64,000 nt of DNA from Microcella sp. (GCF_025808395.1 NZ_CP075524.1:868001-932000); one strand, 5' to 3'. Positions 32,649 through 41,491 are shown, counted from the first letter of the stretch. The notes: generated by a model not told the origin, from the letters alone. Translations and numbers: made by a program.

Positions 32649-33668
32649 ATGGCTCGAGGAACAGATAGTCCTGCCGACCCCGATGCGCTCGTCCGTGGTT
32701 ATGTGATCTACGACCGCGCGGTGGATATCGTTTCCATCTATCACTGGTTGTTCACTGAAACCAAAGAACTGCCAAGCACCGTCGAGCACTTCGAGCGATA
32801 TCCGAAACTCAAGACGAGTGAAGGTGAGCTAACGCCGGACTTCACCGTACTTTTCAAAAACGGGACAGGCTGGGTCGCCGAGATAGCGAACATCGCTCTC
32901 CCTGAAGGCTCCGTGGAGAGCATCTGCCGTCAGTTGGACAAGTACTCAAGAGTCACCCACCTGCCAAACGCGCGTGGCGGGACCACAGAGGTCAGCAAGC
33001 TTGACGTTGTGCTGCTGACGCCAATCGACAATGCCACCGATGCGGTTCGCCGGATCTACGGGGAGCGCATCGAGAATCCAGACCATTGGTACTCTCCGGC
33101 GCGTCGGCCGATCATGATTCAGTTCGCGCCGACGCCGGATCACTACGTCCTCCAGGTATGGCCAGGATCTCAGAATGGGAGTTTCTCGGCCGGTGGCGAG
33201 CCCAACTACAGAGATTGGGTCGATCTGAAGCCTCCCCCAAGAAACTTCGCCAATAACAAGGTGCGTTACGCATTTGCGAACGATCCGATCCCTCCTCTTT
33301 ACCTTGCGACCAGGCTGTGGCTCAACGTCTTCCCTTCACGATTCGGAGTTTCCGCGGTGACAGATGAGACGACGACCGACGAAGTACTCGGACTCGTGCG
33401 CCATCAGTACGGTCGAGGTCGAGTGGGGGAAGTCGACGACGCCATGAAGATGTTGCGCGCAGCAGGCTTAGTTACCTTTGCGGACGGCATCTGGAAGATT
33501 CGGCGCCGGCGCCTAAGTCGGACGGACTCCGATGCTCATGTCGCGATTGCTCAACTTGCATCGGGTGCGCGCACCGTAGATGATCGCTCGCGCACTCGGA
33601 TGAGGCGCGAATTGGCAAGCCAACCCACCCTCTTTGACGAGAACTCGATGGGAATAGACGCAGTCTGA
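32649..33668 (+). CDS. Unknown protein with PD-(D/E)XK-like N-domain and winged-helix-like C-domain
   Basis: A 339-residue protein starting 3 bases after the previous gene. Residues about 50-100 read like a PD-(D/E)XK nuclease fold: TPDFTVLFKNGTGWVAEIAN has the PD and the E-x-x strand, but the usual lysine after the glutamate strand is not present (EIAN where E-x-K is expected), so catalytic ability is doubtful. DVVLLTPID follows. The C-terminal 110 residues (TTDEVLGLVRHQYGRGRVGE, DAMKMLRAAGLVTFADGIWK) resemble a winged helix. Together with the preceding gene it forms a unit I cannot match to a described system. Confidence 0.7.
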   Translation: MARGTDSPADPDALVRGYVIYDRAVDIVSIYHWLFTETKELPSTVEHFERYPKLKTSEGELTPDFTVLFKNGTGWVAEIANIALPEGSVESICRQLDKYSRVTHLPNARGGTTEVSKLDVVLLTPIDNATDAVRRIYGERIENPDHWYSPARRPIMIQFAPTPDHYVLQVWPGSQNGSFSAGGEPNYRDWVDLKPPPRNFANNKVRYAFANDPIPPLYLATRLWLNVFPSRFGVSAVTDETTTDEVLGLVRHQYGRGRVGEVDDAMKMLRAAGLVTFADGIWKIRRRRLSRTDSDAHVAIAQLASGARTVDDRSRTRMRRELASQPTLFDENSMGIDAV

Positions 33669-33746
33669 AGTTCAGTCTGGCGACCATCTGGAGGGCGCGG
33701 AGCGGCTTTTTTTGGTGAGCAACTCGTTGCCAGTAGTGTTCGTCTC

Positions 33747-34046
33747 ATGACCGTGCTCAAAGCTGATAACGCCCTCTATGTTGCGCTAAAGATGGTGCCC
33801 GAAGGCACACGCATGACCGTGTACACATCGAATCAAGGAAGCGCAAAAACGAACGTTGTCGCCGAACTCAGAAAGGAGCCCGGGAGCGGCTGGGACGACT
33901 GGCAATTCTTGAAGCGGCCGGCGACTGCGAACGCAGAACTGCTCCCCGCCACTTGGCCCAACGAAGACCCCACCATCATCTCGTCGACAGCCCTGGCCGA
34001 GTCGCTGGGTCAGAATCCAGACTTGTGGGCTGACATTAGTGATTGA
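33747..34046 (+). CDS. Small unknown protein (99 residues)
   Basis: A 99-residue soluble protein (opening TVLKADNALYVALKMVPEG, later GSGWDDWQFLKRPATANAEL) without recognised motifs. Tryptophan-rich turns and an acidic C-terminus (NPDLWADISD) are the only features. The start has no obvious ribosome site and may be leaderless. It follows the two-gene unit by 78 bases on the same strand and shares its reduced GC content. Confidence 0.55.
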   Translation: MTVLKADNALYVALKMVPEGTRMTVYTSNQGSAKTNVVAELRKEPGSGWDDWQFLKRPATANAELLPATWPNEDPTIISSTALAESLGQNPDLWADISD

Positions 34047-34122
34047 CTGCCACCTAAACGCTCAACCCCCTATGTCGTGGTGAGTGCAAGAGAGCCCAGT
34101 CGTGAAAAGAGTTTCTGCGGGG

Positions 34123-34416
34123 ATGAGCAAGGAGGAACATTATCTTCGATCTATGGAGGATGAAGCGACGCTGTATCACAATGCATGGCAGCAAACGTGG
34201 GAGCTGAAAGCTCTTGACCGCCGAACGGGGAAGGACGCTTTGAAGTCCTACCCCTACCAGGTGACAGATCCAGCAATGCAGGTCAACGAGCGATGGAACT
34301 TGCTTGAAGACCTCAACGCCAGCCTTAACCAGTGGGGCTGGCGAGCGTTGAATCGAAACGATTGGCATGGTACGCGCGCGACTGGTTGGGCCGCGAAGCT
34401 TGTACCCGCTGACTAG
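34123..34416 (+). CDS. Small unknown protein (about 97 residues)
   Basis: A hydrophilic protein opening SKEEHYLRSMEDEATLYHNA with an aromatic-rich remainder (WELKALDRR, NQWGWRALNRNDW). The start is uncertain: the ATG at 34123 has no good ribosome site, while GTG codons at 34102 (preceded by AAGAGAG) and 34084 are in frame. No family is recognised. Codon use is plausible for the island. Nothing can be said of its function. Confidence 0.45.
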   Translation: MSKEEHYLRSMEDEATLYHNAWQQTWELKALDRRTGKDALKSYPYQVTDPAMQVNERWNLLEDLNASLNQWGWRALNRNDWHGTRATGWAAKLVPAD

Positions 34417-34611
34417 CGCTGACCGGGCGACCTCTCGCCCCAGCGCGAAATTGGCCCCCGCATGCCCGGATGAACTTTCCGACCTCAGATCTCACTGGTT
34501 GATTCGGCACTAGCTGTCGGGACAGACTTCCGGCGCGTGGACTCTGTCGCTTCTGCACAGACGCACGCATTTGAGCGGAGCTAGGCAAGGACCTCATGAC
34601 AAGGATGTTGC

Positions 34612-34647
34612 AGGAAGCGGTGCTCGGGGTCCGATGGGGCGAGCTCG
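34612..34647. repeat. Short remnant of the sigma-gene 3' end
   Basis: Thirty of 36 bases match 36242-36277, and the segment also matches 37312-37347 within the intact ECF sigma gene (shared core GGGGCGAGCTCG). It lies in the 245-base gap between the small unknown gene and the 449-residue unknown gene, whose 3' end is 15 bases away. It is the third copy of this gene tail in 3 kb. Confidence 0.55.
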
Positions 34648-34661
34648 GACGTCCTCCGGCT

Positions 34662-36011
34662 TCAGGAAACAAGCCGAACGATTAGGGTTTGACTGGACTC
34701 AAGATGAGAGTCGGGGATCCACGACTCGAACCGATCACCGAGCCAGAAGTGATGTGCTGCTCCAGGAAGCAACTCGGGATCGAAACGATGCTTAGCCTCT
34801 GGATTGTGAAACACGTTCATTCCGTGAATCCATCGCTCTGAGTAGCCGACGCCCACTTCCGTTGCGAAGCGCTCTCTTGCAGGCGGTTCTCCTCCGTATC
34901 GGTAACCCTTGTGCACGAGTGTGACCTCAGGTGAACCGAACCCCGTCGCCACGCCGATGCGATTGAACTTCGAAAGTGTCCCTGCCGAGTTGAATAGGAC
35001 AGCGGACACGTTCTCCGCGCCAGGGAATGAGAAGAAACCCGAGTCGACAACTTTTGTGCCCCACCGATGCTCCGCAATGACGCTTACTACTGGGGTTTCG
35101 ACCGAGCCAGAAGATACGTCCACGACTTTGCCGTACAAATAAACCGACAGCGCGGTGCCGCTATAGGTCATGGACAGCTCATCGTGGAAGTCTTGGATCG
35201 CGAAAGCCAGAGGAAGCCCCGCCGCCTCAGGATGCTCCCAATAGCGCTTGCTCAACTTGGTAGTCAGGGGGCCGGCGAATCGGATTGGCAGATAGTGCTG
35301 CAAATAGGCAGCTATCTCATTTTCGGAGCTCTCAGAAGTCGGCTTGGGGGTAGTGGACCCATCTTGAGAAGGATTTATCGTGGTCGCTTCGACACAGAAG
35401 CTTCCAGCTACTCCTATTGCCTTGAGGTCTGGTGCTGGGTTGGGCTGCTTGATGGTGTAGCCCGCCTCGATGAGCGTCGCAAAGAGGTAGAGCTCCCACA
35501 ATCGCGCATCGAACCCAGCAGTCTGAAACTGCTCGACGAAGTTCCCATCTTGGTCGCGGTACCACCGCATCATGTATTCGATGACTCGCTTGGCGGCGGA
35601 ATGAATCGGACCGTTCGCGAGCGCAGAGAAAGTCGGATGAAGCCTTGCTTCAGGCGCCGTCGGTGCAAAGAAGCTCATCGGCGGAGGTTCGTCTCCTTGT
35701 GCGCGAACTCGTTCGTAGTCTCGAGCGATCGCAGCGATGCATTGTTCCAATTCACTTTCGGCTTGGGCACGCGTAGGCCAGAACGAGGTTTGGCTTACCC
35801 ACCTAAACCGCTCGGACATGTCCGGAGCGAACACGATTCCAGAGAACTCACCGTCAGTGTCGATGACGACTGCCCCGAGAAGATGGGGTGAAGGCAGTTC
35901 AAACCAGTCGAGTTCTCGAGCGAGCAATGTGACTTGAGGTTTCCGTGCATAGCCAGCAATGACATCAAACCGACCGCGTGAAATTCTCTGCATGTTGAAG
36001 CTCACTCCCAT
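34662..36011 (-). CDS. Unknown protein with degenerate PD-(D/E)XK-like core ('glycosaminoglycan attachment' type)
   Basis: A roughly 449-residue soluble protein resembling the uncharacterised family loosely labelled glycosaminoglycan-attachment proteins. A helical segment (SAAKRVIEYMMRWYRDQDGN, DARLWELYLFATLIEAGYTI, about residues 155-205) precedes APDLKAIGVAGSFCVEATTI, a PD-x10-E-A-T pattern like a PD-(D/E)XK nuclease whose lysine is replaced by threonine. The C-terminal half is mixed alpha/beta. It is low in GC relative to the genome. The start could also be 36044 (GTG) or 35993 (ATG after GGGAGTGA). Sigma-gene fragments flank it on both sides, marking it as inserted cargo. Confidence 0.65.
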   Translation of the reverse strand: MGVSFNMQRISRGRFDVIAGYARKPQVTLLARELDWFELPSPHLLGAVVIDTDGEFSGIVFAPDMSERFRWVSQTSFWPTRAQAESELEQCIAAIARDYERVRAQGDEPPPMSFFAPTAPEARLHPTFSALANGPIHSAAKRVIEYMMRWYRDQDGNFVEQFQTAGFDARLWELYLFATLIEAGYTIKQPNPAPDLKAIGVAGSFCVEATTINPSQDGSTTPKPTSESSENEIAAYLQHYLPIRFAGPLTTKLSKRYWEHPEAAGLPLAFAIQDFHDELSMTYSGTALSVYLYGKVVDVSSGSVETPVVSVIAEHRWGTKVVDSGFFSFPGAENVSAVLFNSAGTLSKFNRIGVATGFGSPEVTLVHKGYRYGGEPPARERFATEVGVGYSERWIHGMNVFHNPEAKHRFDPELLPGAAHHFWLGDRFESWIPDSHLESSQTLIVRLVS

Positions 36012-36240
36012 GCCAACCGATGCAGCCGCCGCGGGCTCGTACACGAAAAGTGTGACATTGATTCAGGCAAGTCCACGCAGGGTTCTGATGTGCGCGACCA
36101 AACACAAAGGAAATGATCTCATTGATGACAAATCGAACCGTGTTGCCGAGCGAGATTGGGCTGCCCTAGCGAGTGAGACCTCCAACATCTCGGGGTTGCC
36201 ATCCGAAGACTCTTCAATGGGCAGTCGACATCCGGCGCTG

Positions 36241-36560
36241 GAGGAAACGCCGCTCAGGGTCGGAGGGGGCGAGCTCGAGGGCTCGGCGGTAGTGGGGAAG
36301 AGCATCCGCGGGGCGGCCCGTGCGGCGGAGTAAGTCGGCGCGAGTCGCGTGGAGGAGGTGGTACTCCCCCAGATGCGCGTCGAGGTTGAGGGTGTCGAGG
36401 AGGGCGAGGCCAGCATCCGGGCCCTCGGAAAAGGCCACGGCGATCGCTCGGTTGAGGTCGACGATGGGCGACGGGGCCACCTGGCTGAGGTGGGCGTAGA
36501 GGGTTGCGATGCGGGCGAAGTCGGTCGACTTAGGGGTCGGGGCGGTCGCGTGCTCGGCGG
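36241..36560 (-). pseudogene. Truncated copy of the ECF sigma-factor C-terminus
   Basis: These 320 bases align without gaps to 37311-37630, the C-terminal TPR-like end of the intact sigma gene, at about 90% identity. Minus-strand translation keeps PSPIVDLNRAIAVAFSEGPD and LHATRADLLRRTGRP, so the frame is preserved but the sigma domains and start are absent. It fills most of the 0.5-kb stretch without intact genes between the unknown protein and the methyltransferase. Confidence 0.88.
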
Positions 36561-36568
36561 TTGAGGAA

Positions 36569-37168
36569 TCACTCGGGCGCGTACGCCATGCGGTACCACT
36601 GCGGAGAAGTGCGATTCATCGGCCAGCCGAGTCCGGCAGTGGGAGCGGGCCATACGTCTAGAGTCTCCCAGTCGGAGAACGCCGCATCGACTTCGTCTCG
36701 CGATACTCCGCCGATTGAAGAACGAAGACGGGTCGGCCCGAAAGCGAGCAGAAGTAGCACTGCGCTGGGATTCGCCAAGACGGACACCCCCGACCCCATC
36801 GCACGGCGCTGTCGCTCGTCGAGCCCTTGGAAGCATCCGATATCGACGAACAAGTCGAACGTGCCCAGACTTAGGGTGCTGAGCTCAGTAACGTCACCGA
36901 CGACGTACTGAATACTCTCGTCACCCTGTTGCTTGGCGGCCTCGATCGCCCGCGGCACGAGGTCGATGCCGACGGTTTCCCACCCCCGCCGCGCCAGCTC
37001 TGGGGTGAACAGCCCGCGACCGCATCCGAGATCGAGCGCGCGACCGGGTGGAGAAGGCCGCCCGGTCGATACTCCATCGAAGGTCTCGGCGAAGCTCGCT
37101 GCGGACTCGCGGCCATACCGCTCCCACGGCGTCAGGCCCAAACGATACATCCATGCGTAGTTCGGCAA
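36569..37168 (-). CDS. SAM-dependent class I methyltransferase
   Basis: A 199-residue enzyme: LPNYAWMYRLGLTPWERYG opens it, motif I is ALDLGCGRGLFTPELARRG (about residues 46-64), the strand-2 acidic residue lies in VGIDLVPRAIEAA and motif IV is LFVDIGCFQGL. The TTG at 37168 is chosen as start because GAGGAGA precedes it and the resulting N-terminus is the expected one; an ATG 18 bases downstream is the alternative. It is bracketed by the sigma-gene fragment and the intact sigma gene, so it may have been inserted or carried in with the duplication. The substrate is unknown. Confidence 0.82.
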   Translation of the reverse strand: MPNYAWMYRLGLTPWERYGRESAASFAETFDGVSTGRPSPPGRALDLGCGRGLFTPELARRGWETVGIDLVPRAIEAAKQQGDESIQYVVGDVTELSTLSLGTFDLFVDIGCFQGLDERQRRAMGSGVSVLANPSAVLLLLAFGPTRLRSSIGGVSRDEVDAAFSDWETLDVWPAPTAGLGWPMNRTSPQWYRMAYAPE

Positions 37169-37268
37169 GGGCGTCTCCTCGCAGTTTCGGCAGTGCCGTC
37201 TTTGCGAACCCAGTATCGTGCGAGAACTCCGGGCGCGGAAGGCCTTCGCAGGCTGGTGGGCTAGAGAG

Positions 37269-38597
37269 CTATTCCGCGCGCGCAGCCCCCAGCTCGTCGA
37301 GGCGACGCCGGAGGAATCGGCGCTCGGGATCGGAGGGGGCGAGCTCGAGGGCTCGGCGATAGTGCGGCAGAGCATCCGTCGGGCGGCCGGAGCGGCGGAG
37401 CAGGTCGGCGCGGGTGGCGTGGAGGAGGTGGTACTCCCCCAGCTGCGCGTCGAGGTTGAGGGTGTCCAGGAGGGCGAGGCCAGCATCCGGGCCCTCGGAA
37501 AAAGCCACGGCGATCGCTCGGTTCAGGTCGACGATGGGCGACGGAGCCACCTGTCTGAGGTGGGCGTAGAGGGTGGCGATGCGGGCGAAGTCGGTCGACT
37601 CGGGGGTCGGGGCAGTCGCATGCTCGGCGGCGATCTGGGCCTGCAGCAGGTACGGACCTGGGGTGGCGCCGAGGAGGTGGAGGGTGTGCTCGGCGTCGGC
37701 GAGCATCCGGGAGGCCTCGGAGATGGCGGCGGCGTTCCATTGGGAGCGGTCTTGGTCTTCGAGCAGCACGAGGTCTCCGGCGGCGTCGAGGCGCGTGGTG
37801 GCGCGCGAGTGCTGGAACAGCTCGAGGGCGAGCAGGGCCAGCACCTCGGGTTGCTGCGGCATGAGCTGGGCCACCAGACGCGTGAGTCGAATCGCCTCGT
37901 CGGCGAGGGCGGGGCGGATGAGGTCGGATCCGCTTCCGGACGAATAGCCCTCGGTGAAGAGCAGGTAGAGCACGGCGAGCACGCCGGCGGTGCGCTCGGG
38001 CAGCAGGTGCGGCGGGGGCACGCGGTAGGGGATGCCGGCCGCGCGGATCTTCGCACGCGTGCGCACCAGGCGCTTCTGCATGGTCTTCTCGCTCACCAGG
38101 AAGACGTGCGCGGTCTCGGCGACGCTCAGGCCGAGGACGGTGCGGAGAGTGAGGGCGACGCGGTTCTCGAGTGCCAGTGCGGGGTGGCAGCAGGTGAAGA
38201 TGAGGCGGAGGCGGTCGTCGTCGATGGTGTCGTGCACGGTTTCCTCCTCTGCCTCGGGTGTGGGTTCGCGGGCGGCGCGCTCGGTGGCGCGGTGCTCGGC
38301 CTTCGCCTTGCGGATTGCATCAATGGCTGCGTTTTTTGCGACCGTCGTCAGCCAGGCGCCGGGGTTGTCGGGGATTCCGCGCTCGGGCCACGTCGTCAGG
38401 GCACGGGTGACGGCGTCGTGGAAGCAGTCTTCGGCGAGATCCCAGTCGCCGGTGGTGCGGATGAGGGTTGCGACGATGCGGAGGCGCTCGGAGGCGGCGA
38501 CCTCGGCGAGGGTGGTTCTCGCTGAGGTCGCCGCGCTCGTTGCGTGCTCAGGGCGGGGTGCGGTCACCCGGTGCCGTGTCTCCGACTGCTCGCTCAA
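37269..38597 (-). CDS. ECF sigma factor, ECF42-like with C-terminal TPR extension
   Basis: A 442-residue sigma factor. Sigma region 2 lies at about residues 35-105 (DWDLAEDCFHDAVTRALTTW, NPGAWLTTVAKNAAID) and region 4 at about 130-185 (LTLRTVLGLSVAETAHVFLV, SEKTMQKRLVRTRAKIR). A long extension (DUF6596 plus TPR-like repeats, about 190-440) is diagnostic of ECF42, which uses the extension in place of an anti-sigma factor. The upstream gene, 2 bases away, encodes a DGPF/YCII protein, the known genomic partner of ECF42. Its 3' end has been copied twice into the adjoining island. Confidence 0.93.
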   Translation of the reverse strand: MSEQSETRHRVTAPRPEHATSAATSARTTLAEVAASERLRIVATLIRTTGDWDLAEDCFHDAVTRALTTWPERGIPDNPGAWLTTVAKNAAIDAIRKAKAEHRATERAAREPTPEAEEETVHDTIDDDRLRLIFTCCHPALALENRVALTLRTVLGLSVAETAHVFLVSEKTMQKRLVRTRAKIRAAGIPYRVPPPHLLPERTAGVLAVLYLLFTEGYSSGSGSDLIRPALADEAIRLTRLVAQLMPQQPEVLALLALELFQHSRATTRLDAAGDLVLLEDQDRSQWNAAAISEASRMLADAEHTLHLLGATPGPYLLQAQIAAEHATAPTPESTDFARIATLYAHLRQVAPSPIVDLNRAIAVAFSEGPDAGLALLDTLNLDAQLGEYHLLHATRADLLRRSGRPTDALPHYRRALELAPSDPERRFLRRRLDELGAARAE

Positions 38598-38599
38598 GC

Positions 38600-38956
38600 T
38601 CAGGCCGTGGGCGGTTCATGCATGATGCGACGAATCTCGATCGGCGAGAACTCGTTCTCAACGAACCTGCCGGCGATCTCGACCGCGCGGGCGTGGTCGG
38701 CGACATCGACGATGTAGTAGCCGCCGATCCACTCGCTGCCCTCAGTGAAGGGGCCGCGGTTCGACACCGGCTCGCCGTTGTGGTGGCCGATGACGGTGAC
38801 GCCTTTCACGTCAATCTCGTTGGCGTCAACGAGCTCGCCCGACTGCTTGAGATCGCGACTCACCGCGGCGTGAGTGGCATCGAGGCGTTCTTTGCCGCCG
38901 TTGGCCCACGCGCTCTCGGCCGTCTCGTTTGAATGGATGAGGATCATGTAACGCAC
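38600..38956 (-). CDS. YCII/DGPF-domain protein, partner of ECF42 sigma factor
   Basis: A 118-residue protein opening RYMILIHSNETAESAW from a GTG, with the DGPF-family core GPFTEGSEWIGGYYIVDV (about residues 67-84) and the end ENEFSPIEIRRIMHEP. Its stop is 2 bases from the sigma start, so the two are co-transcribed. DGPF proteins are the usual targets and neighbours of ECF42 sigma factors and their biochemical role is unclear. A close paralogue lies at 46093-46449. Confidence 0.9.
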   Translation of the reverse strand: MRYMILIHSNETAESAWANGGKERLDATHAAVSRDLKQSGELVDANEIDVKGVTVIGHHNGEPVSNRGPFTEGSEWIGGYYIVDVADHARAVEIAGRFVENEFSPIEIRRIMHEPPTA

Positions 38957-39061
38957 GGATGCTCCGCTCTTTCTGGTGGACGATTACACCAGTGCGACGA
39001 ACGAGAGTCGAGAACGAGGACACTCCACGCCCGCCGATCTGCACGCTTCACGTCACAGAAC

Positions 39062-39913
39062 TCACAAGCTCACTTCTCGCACCACCCGACCGGCACTGTG
39101 CGCGTGCACCGTGACGAACGACGCCGTGCCACCGTGGGGCAACCTGATGACGCTCGCAGCCGGATCATCGATGAACCTCAGCCGACCACTGGGGGCAGCG
39201 ACGTCGAGACGCGACTCCACCGCAGGCGAGACCCAGACGGGAGCGGAGCCCAGAAAGCCCAGCGCTGGCGCATGAAAGTGCCCCGTGAGCACCGCGCGAA
39301 CGTCGCTCGACTCGAGCACGCTGGCGAGTGCCTCGCTCGAGCGCAACGCCACGCTCGACAACCACTGAGTGACCTCGACGGTGCGCGGAGGGTGATGCAT
39401 CACCAAGAGAGTGCCGTGGGGCGCCTCGGGTGTCACCACGCCCGACAGCCACGACAGCTGGTCGTCGGTGAGCTCGCCGTGCAACTGACCCGGCACGGTG
39501 CTATCGAGCGTGACCACTCGGAGCCCGTGATGCTCGCTGACTGCTCCGCCCTGCTCGGTGTCGAGCTGCGCAGTCGCAACGTCGGCTCCCGCCGCATCTC
39601 GATGACCTGAACCCAAGGCAGCGCGAAACACGTCACGAGAGTCGGTATTGCCGACCGCAAAGATCTGCGCAAGCCCTCGAGCTGACGCAAAGCGCGCTAT
39701 TCGATCTCTCACCGCCTCGGTGCCCGCCGCCGAACCATCGTCGGCAATGTCTCCTGACACGACCACGAGGTCGAGCCCATCAATGTCGGCAAGCGAACCG
39801 AGCACGCTGTCGAGAGACGCCAGCGCTCGCGCCTGCGCCTCAGGGCTCGTGCCCGCGGGCACATGGGTGTCGGTGAGGTGCGCGACACCGAAGCCACTAC
39901 TCACGGAGAGCAT
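39062..39913 (-). CDS. Metallophosphoesterase (cyclic-nucleotide phosphodiesterase-like)
   Basis: A 283-residue calcineurin-like phosphoesterase. Metal-binding blocks appear in order: D-x-H in HLTDTHV (about residue 13), GDIADD (about 52), GNTD (about 84), MHHPP (about 162) and GHFHAP (about 203). The layout matches CpdA-type or related 3',5'-cyclic phosphodiesterases, though many family members act on other phosphoesters. The start at 39913 overlaps the end of the upstream gene by 17 bases; a GTG at 39904 is also possible. Confidence 0.87.
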   Translation of the reverse strand: MLSVSSGFGVAHLTDTHVPAGTSPEAQARALASLDSVLGSLADIDGLDLVVVSGDIADDGSAAGTEAVRDRIARFASARGLAQIFAVGNTDSRDVFRAALGSGHRDAAGADVATAQLDTEQGGAVSEHHGLRVVTLDSTVPGQLHGELTDDQLSWLSGVVTPEAPHGTLLVMHHPPRTVEVTQWLSSVALRSSEALASVLESSDVRAVLTGHFHAPALGFLGSAPVWVSPAVESRLDVAAPSGRLRFIDDPAASVIRLPHGGTASFVTVHAHSAGRVVREVSL

Positions 39914-40421
39914 CCCGTCGGCGCTTCGCAACCATGCGCTCTTCGAGACGCCAGGTGCGCGCTTCATCGTCAGAGAACTCGCCCAGCCACACGAAGCGGT
40001 CGGGCGCAATTTCGGTGAAGCGCCACCTCAAGAACGGCTCTGCGTCGGTGCTCACCAAATGGATCTCGTCGCCAACTTCACGGCCGATAAATTTGCGCAC
40101 TCGCGCATTGACCGGCTCGATCCAGGTCGAACGCCACACGCCGCGGTCACGGTCAAAGAACCGGATGGTCGACCCATGAAACCCGAATGGACGCTCTGCC
40201 GTGCCGTCTGCCGGAACGATCCAGACGTCTTGCACCGCGCGACCGCCCAACACCCAGCCGAAGTGCAACTCGCCGTGCACGCCGACAGGGGCGTCAGGGT
40301 CACCGGGTCGCGACCACTCGAGGCCCCACGAACCGATGAACCGACCGAAAGTCTGCAACTCGCGCAGTAGGGTCTCGTCGGGTTCTGGGCTATGAAGGTT
40401 GTGTTCCAACGCTGAGGTCAT
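39897..40421 (-). CDS. DUF1579-like small hydrolase-fold or hypothetical protein
   Basis: A 174-residue protein with a lipocalin-like repetition of strands: FIGSWGLEWSRPGD, GELHFGWVLGGRAVQDVWIV, GFHGSTIRFFDRDRGVWRST and RWRFTEIAPDRFVWLGEFS. This pattern is seen in DUF1579-type proteins of unknown function. Its start overlaps the upstream dehydrogenase-like gene by 32 bases and its end overlaps the phosphoesterase gene, so the three form one operon. Confidence 0.7.
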   Translation of the reverse strand: MTSALEHNLHSPEPDETLLRELQTFGRFIGSWGLEWSRPGDPDAPVGVHGELHFGWVLGGRAVQDVWIVPADGTAERPFGFHGSTIRFFDRDRGVWRSTWIEPVNARVRKFIGREVGDEIHLVSTDAEPFLRWRFTEIAPDRFVWLGEFSDDEARTWRLEERMVAKRRRDALRE

Positions 40422-41475
40422 GAGCGGTGCTCCTTTCTACAGGCTCGAAGATGGTCAGATTAGCGCGACCCAGTGCGCTCAGCATCGATCGTGCGTCGAA
40501 CGCCTCGCCCGGCGCCACCGCGCCGATGGCGAGGGCTTCGCCTCGTAGCAAACGCAGCGCGCCTTCGACCACGATGGGCGCGGTTGAAGCGTAGATGTCG
40601 CGACCTGTCGCACCGATACGTCTACGCGTGCCGTCGATGAGCGCCTCTACCTCGACGACGAAGCGTTGGCGTGATCGACCGCGACCGTCACTCGCCTCAG
40701 GCGGCGGGGTGGCGTCATCTCGAACGTCGTCGAGCGCCCGAGAGCTGATGAACGAGCGCACGCTACGCACGGGAAGGTGCTGTGCGATGGTCAGCACCTC
40801 TGAGAACGGCATCTCGACGACAACCTGTCGCCCCACGTTGGGTGCAAAGACCCATGTCTGGCCCCGGTCGTCGCCCCCGAACGGGGCGAGCTCGCCATCG
40901 GTGAAGACCCAACGGCGACCCGCATTTCGGCGGCCCGTGGCGCGGGTGCCCGCCGTGGGCCACCACCGATCGATCCACATCGCCACCGTCACATCGGATA
41001 TGCCGCGATCCTGACCCAGAATCGAGCTGGCGAGCAGATCGGGTAGGCCCCCGAAGAAAGCCATGGCCGGCACCACCGCGACCCCGGCCGCCTTCGCGGC
41101 TGCATCGCACTCGTGAAAAACCCGTCGCACAGAGTCTTGCTCCGCCGAGATATCGAGATAGTGCGCGCCCGCCGCGATCGCAGCATCGGCCAGCTCAATC
41201 GCGGTGTCGGCGAAGGGTCCTGCTGCGTTAATCACGACTGACGAGCCGGTGAGCGCGGCGCGCAGCGTGAGGGGCGAGTCGAGCGAGAACGCGCGCTGCT
41301 CGAGAGCTGGGTGGCGGGCGGCAAGCGACTCGAGCCGCACGGGGTCGCGGCCCGCCAGCACCGGGCTCACCCCGCGACTGACCAACTCGTCGACGATGAA
41401 CCGACCTGTGTGGCCGGCAGCACCGTAGACAAGAACCTGATCTTTGCGACTCACCGGCCCATCGTGCACTGACAT
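40390..41475 (-). CDS. Saccharopine-dehydrogenase-like (Rossmann) oxidoreductase
   Basis: A 361-residue NAD(P)-binding protein. The motif VYGAAGHTGRFIVDELVSRG (about residues 15-34) starts the Rossmann fold; VVINAAGPFADT (about 83-94) is typical of the saccharopine dehydrogenase-like and trans-acting enoyl reductase group. The ATG at 41475 lies opposite the GlxA-type regulator, 50 bases away, and an inverted repeat sits between them. Both the substrate and the operon's purpose are unknown. Confidence 0.82.
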   Translation of the reverse strand: MSVHDGPVSRKDQVLVYGAAGHTGRFIVDELVSRGVSPVLAGRDPVRLESLAARHPALEQRAFSLDSPLTLRAALTGSSVVINAAGPFADTAIELADAAIAAGAHYLDISAEQDSVRRVFHECDAAAKAAGVAVVPAMAFFGGLPDLLASSILGQDRGISDVTVAMWIDRWWPTAGTRATGRRNAGRRWVFTDGELAPFGGDDRGQTWVFAPNVGRQVVVEMPFSEVLTIAQHLPVRSVRSFISSRALDDVRDDATPPPEASDGRGRSRQRFVVEVEALIDGTRRRIGATGRDIYASTAPIVVEGALRLLRGEALAIGAVAPGEAFDARSMLSALGRANLTIFEPVERSTAHDLSVGTQPS

Positions 41476-41491
41476 CGGGCACCCCGGTAAG

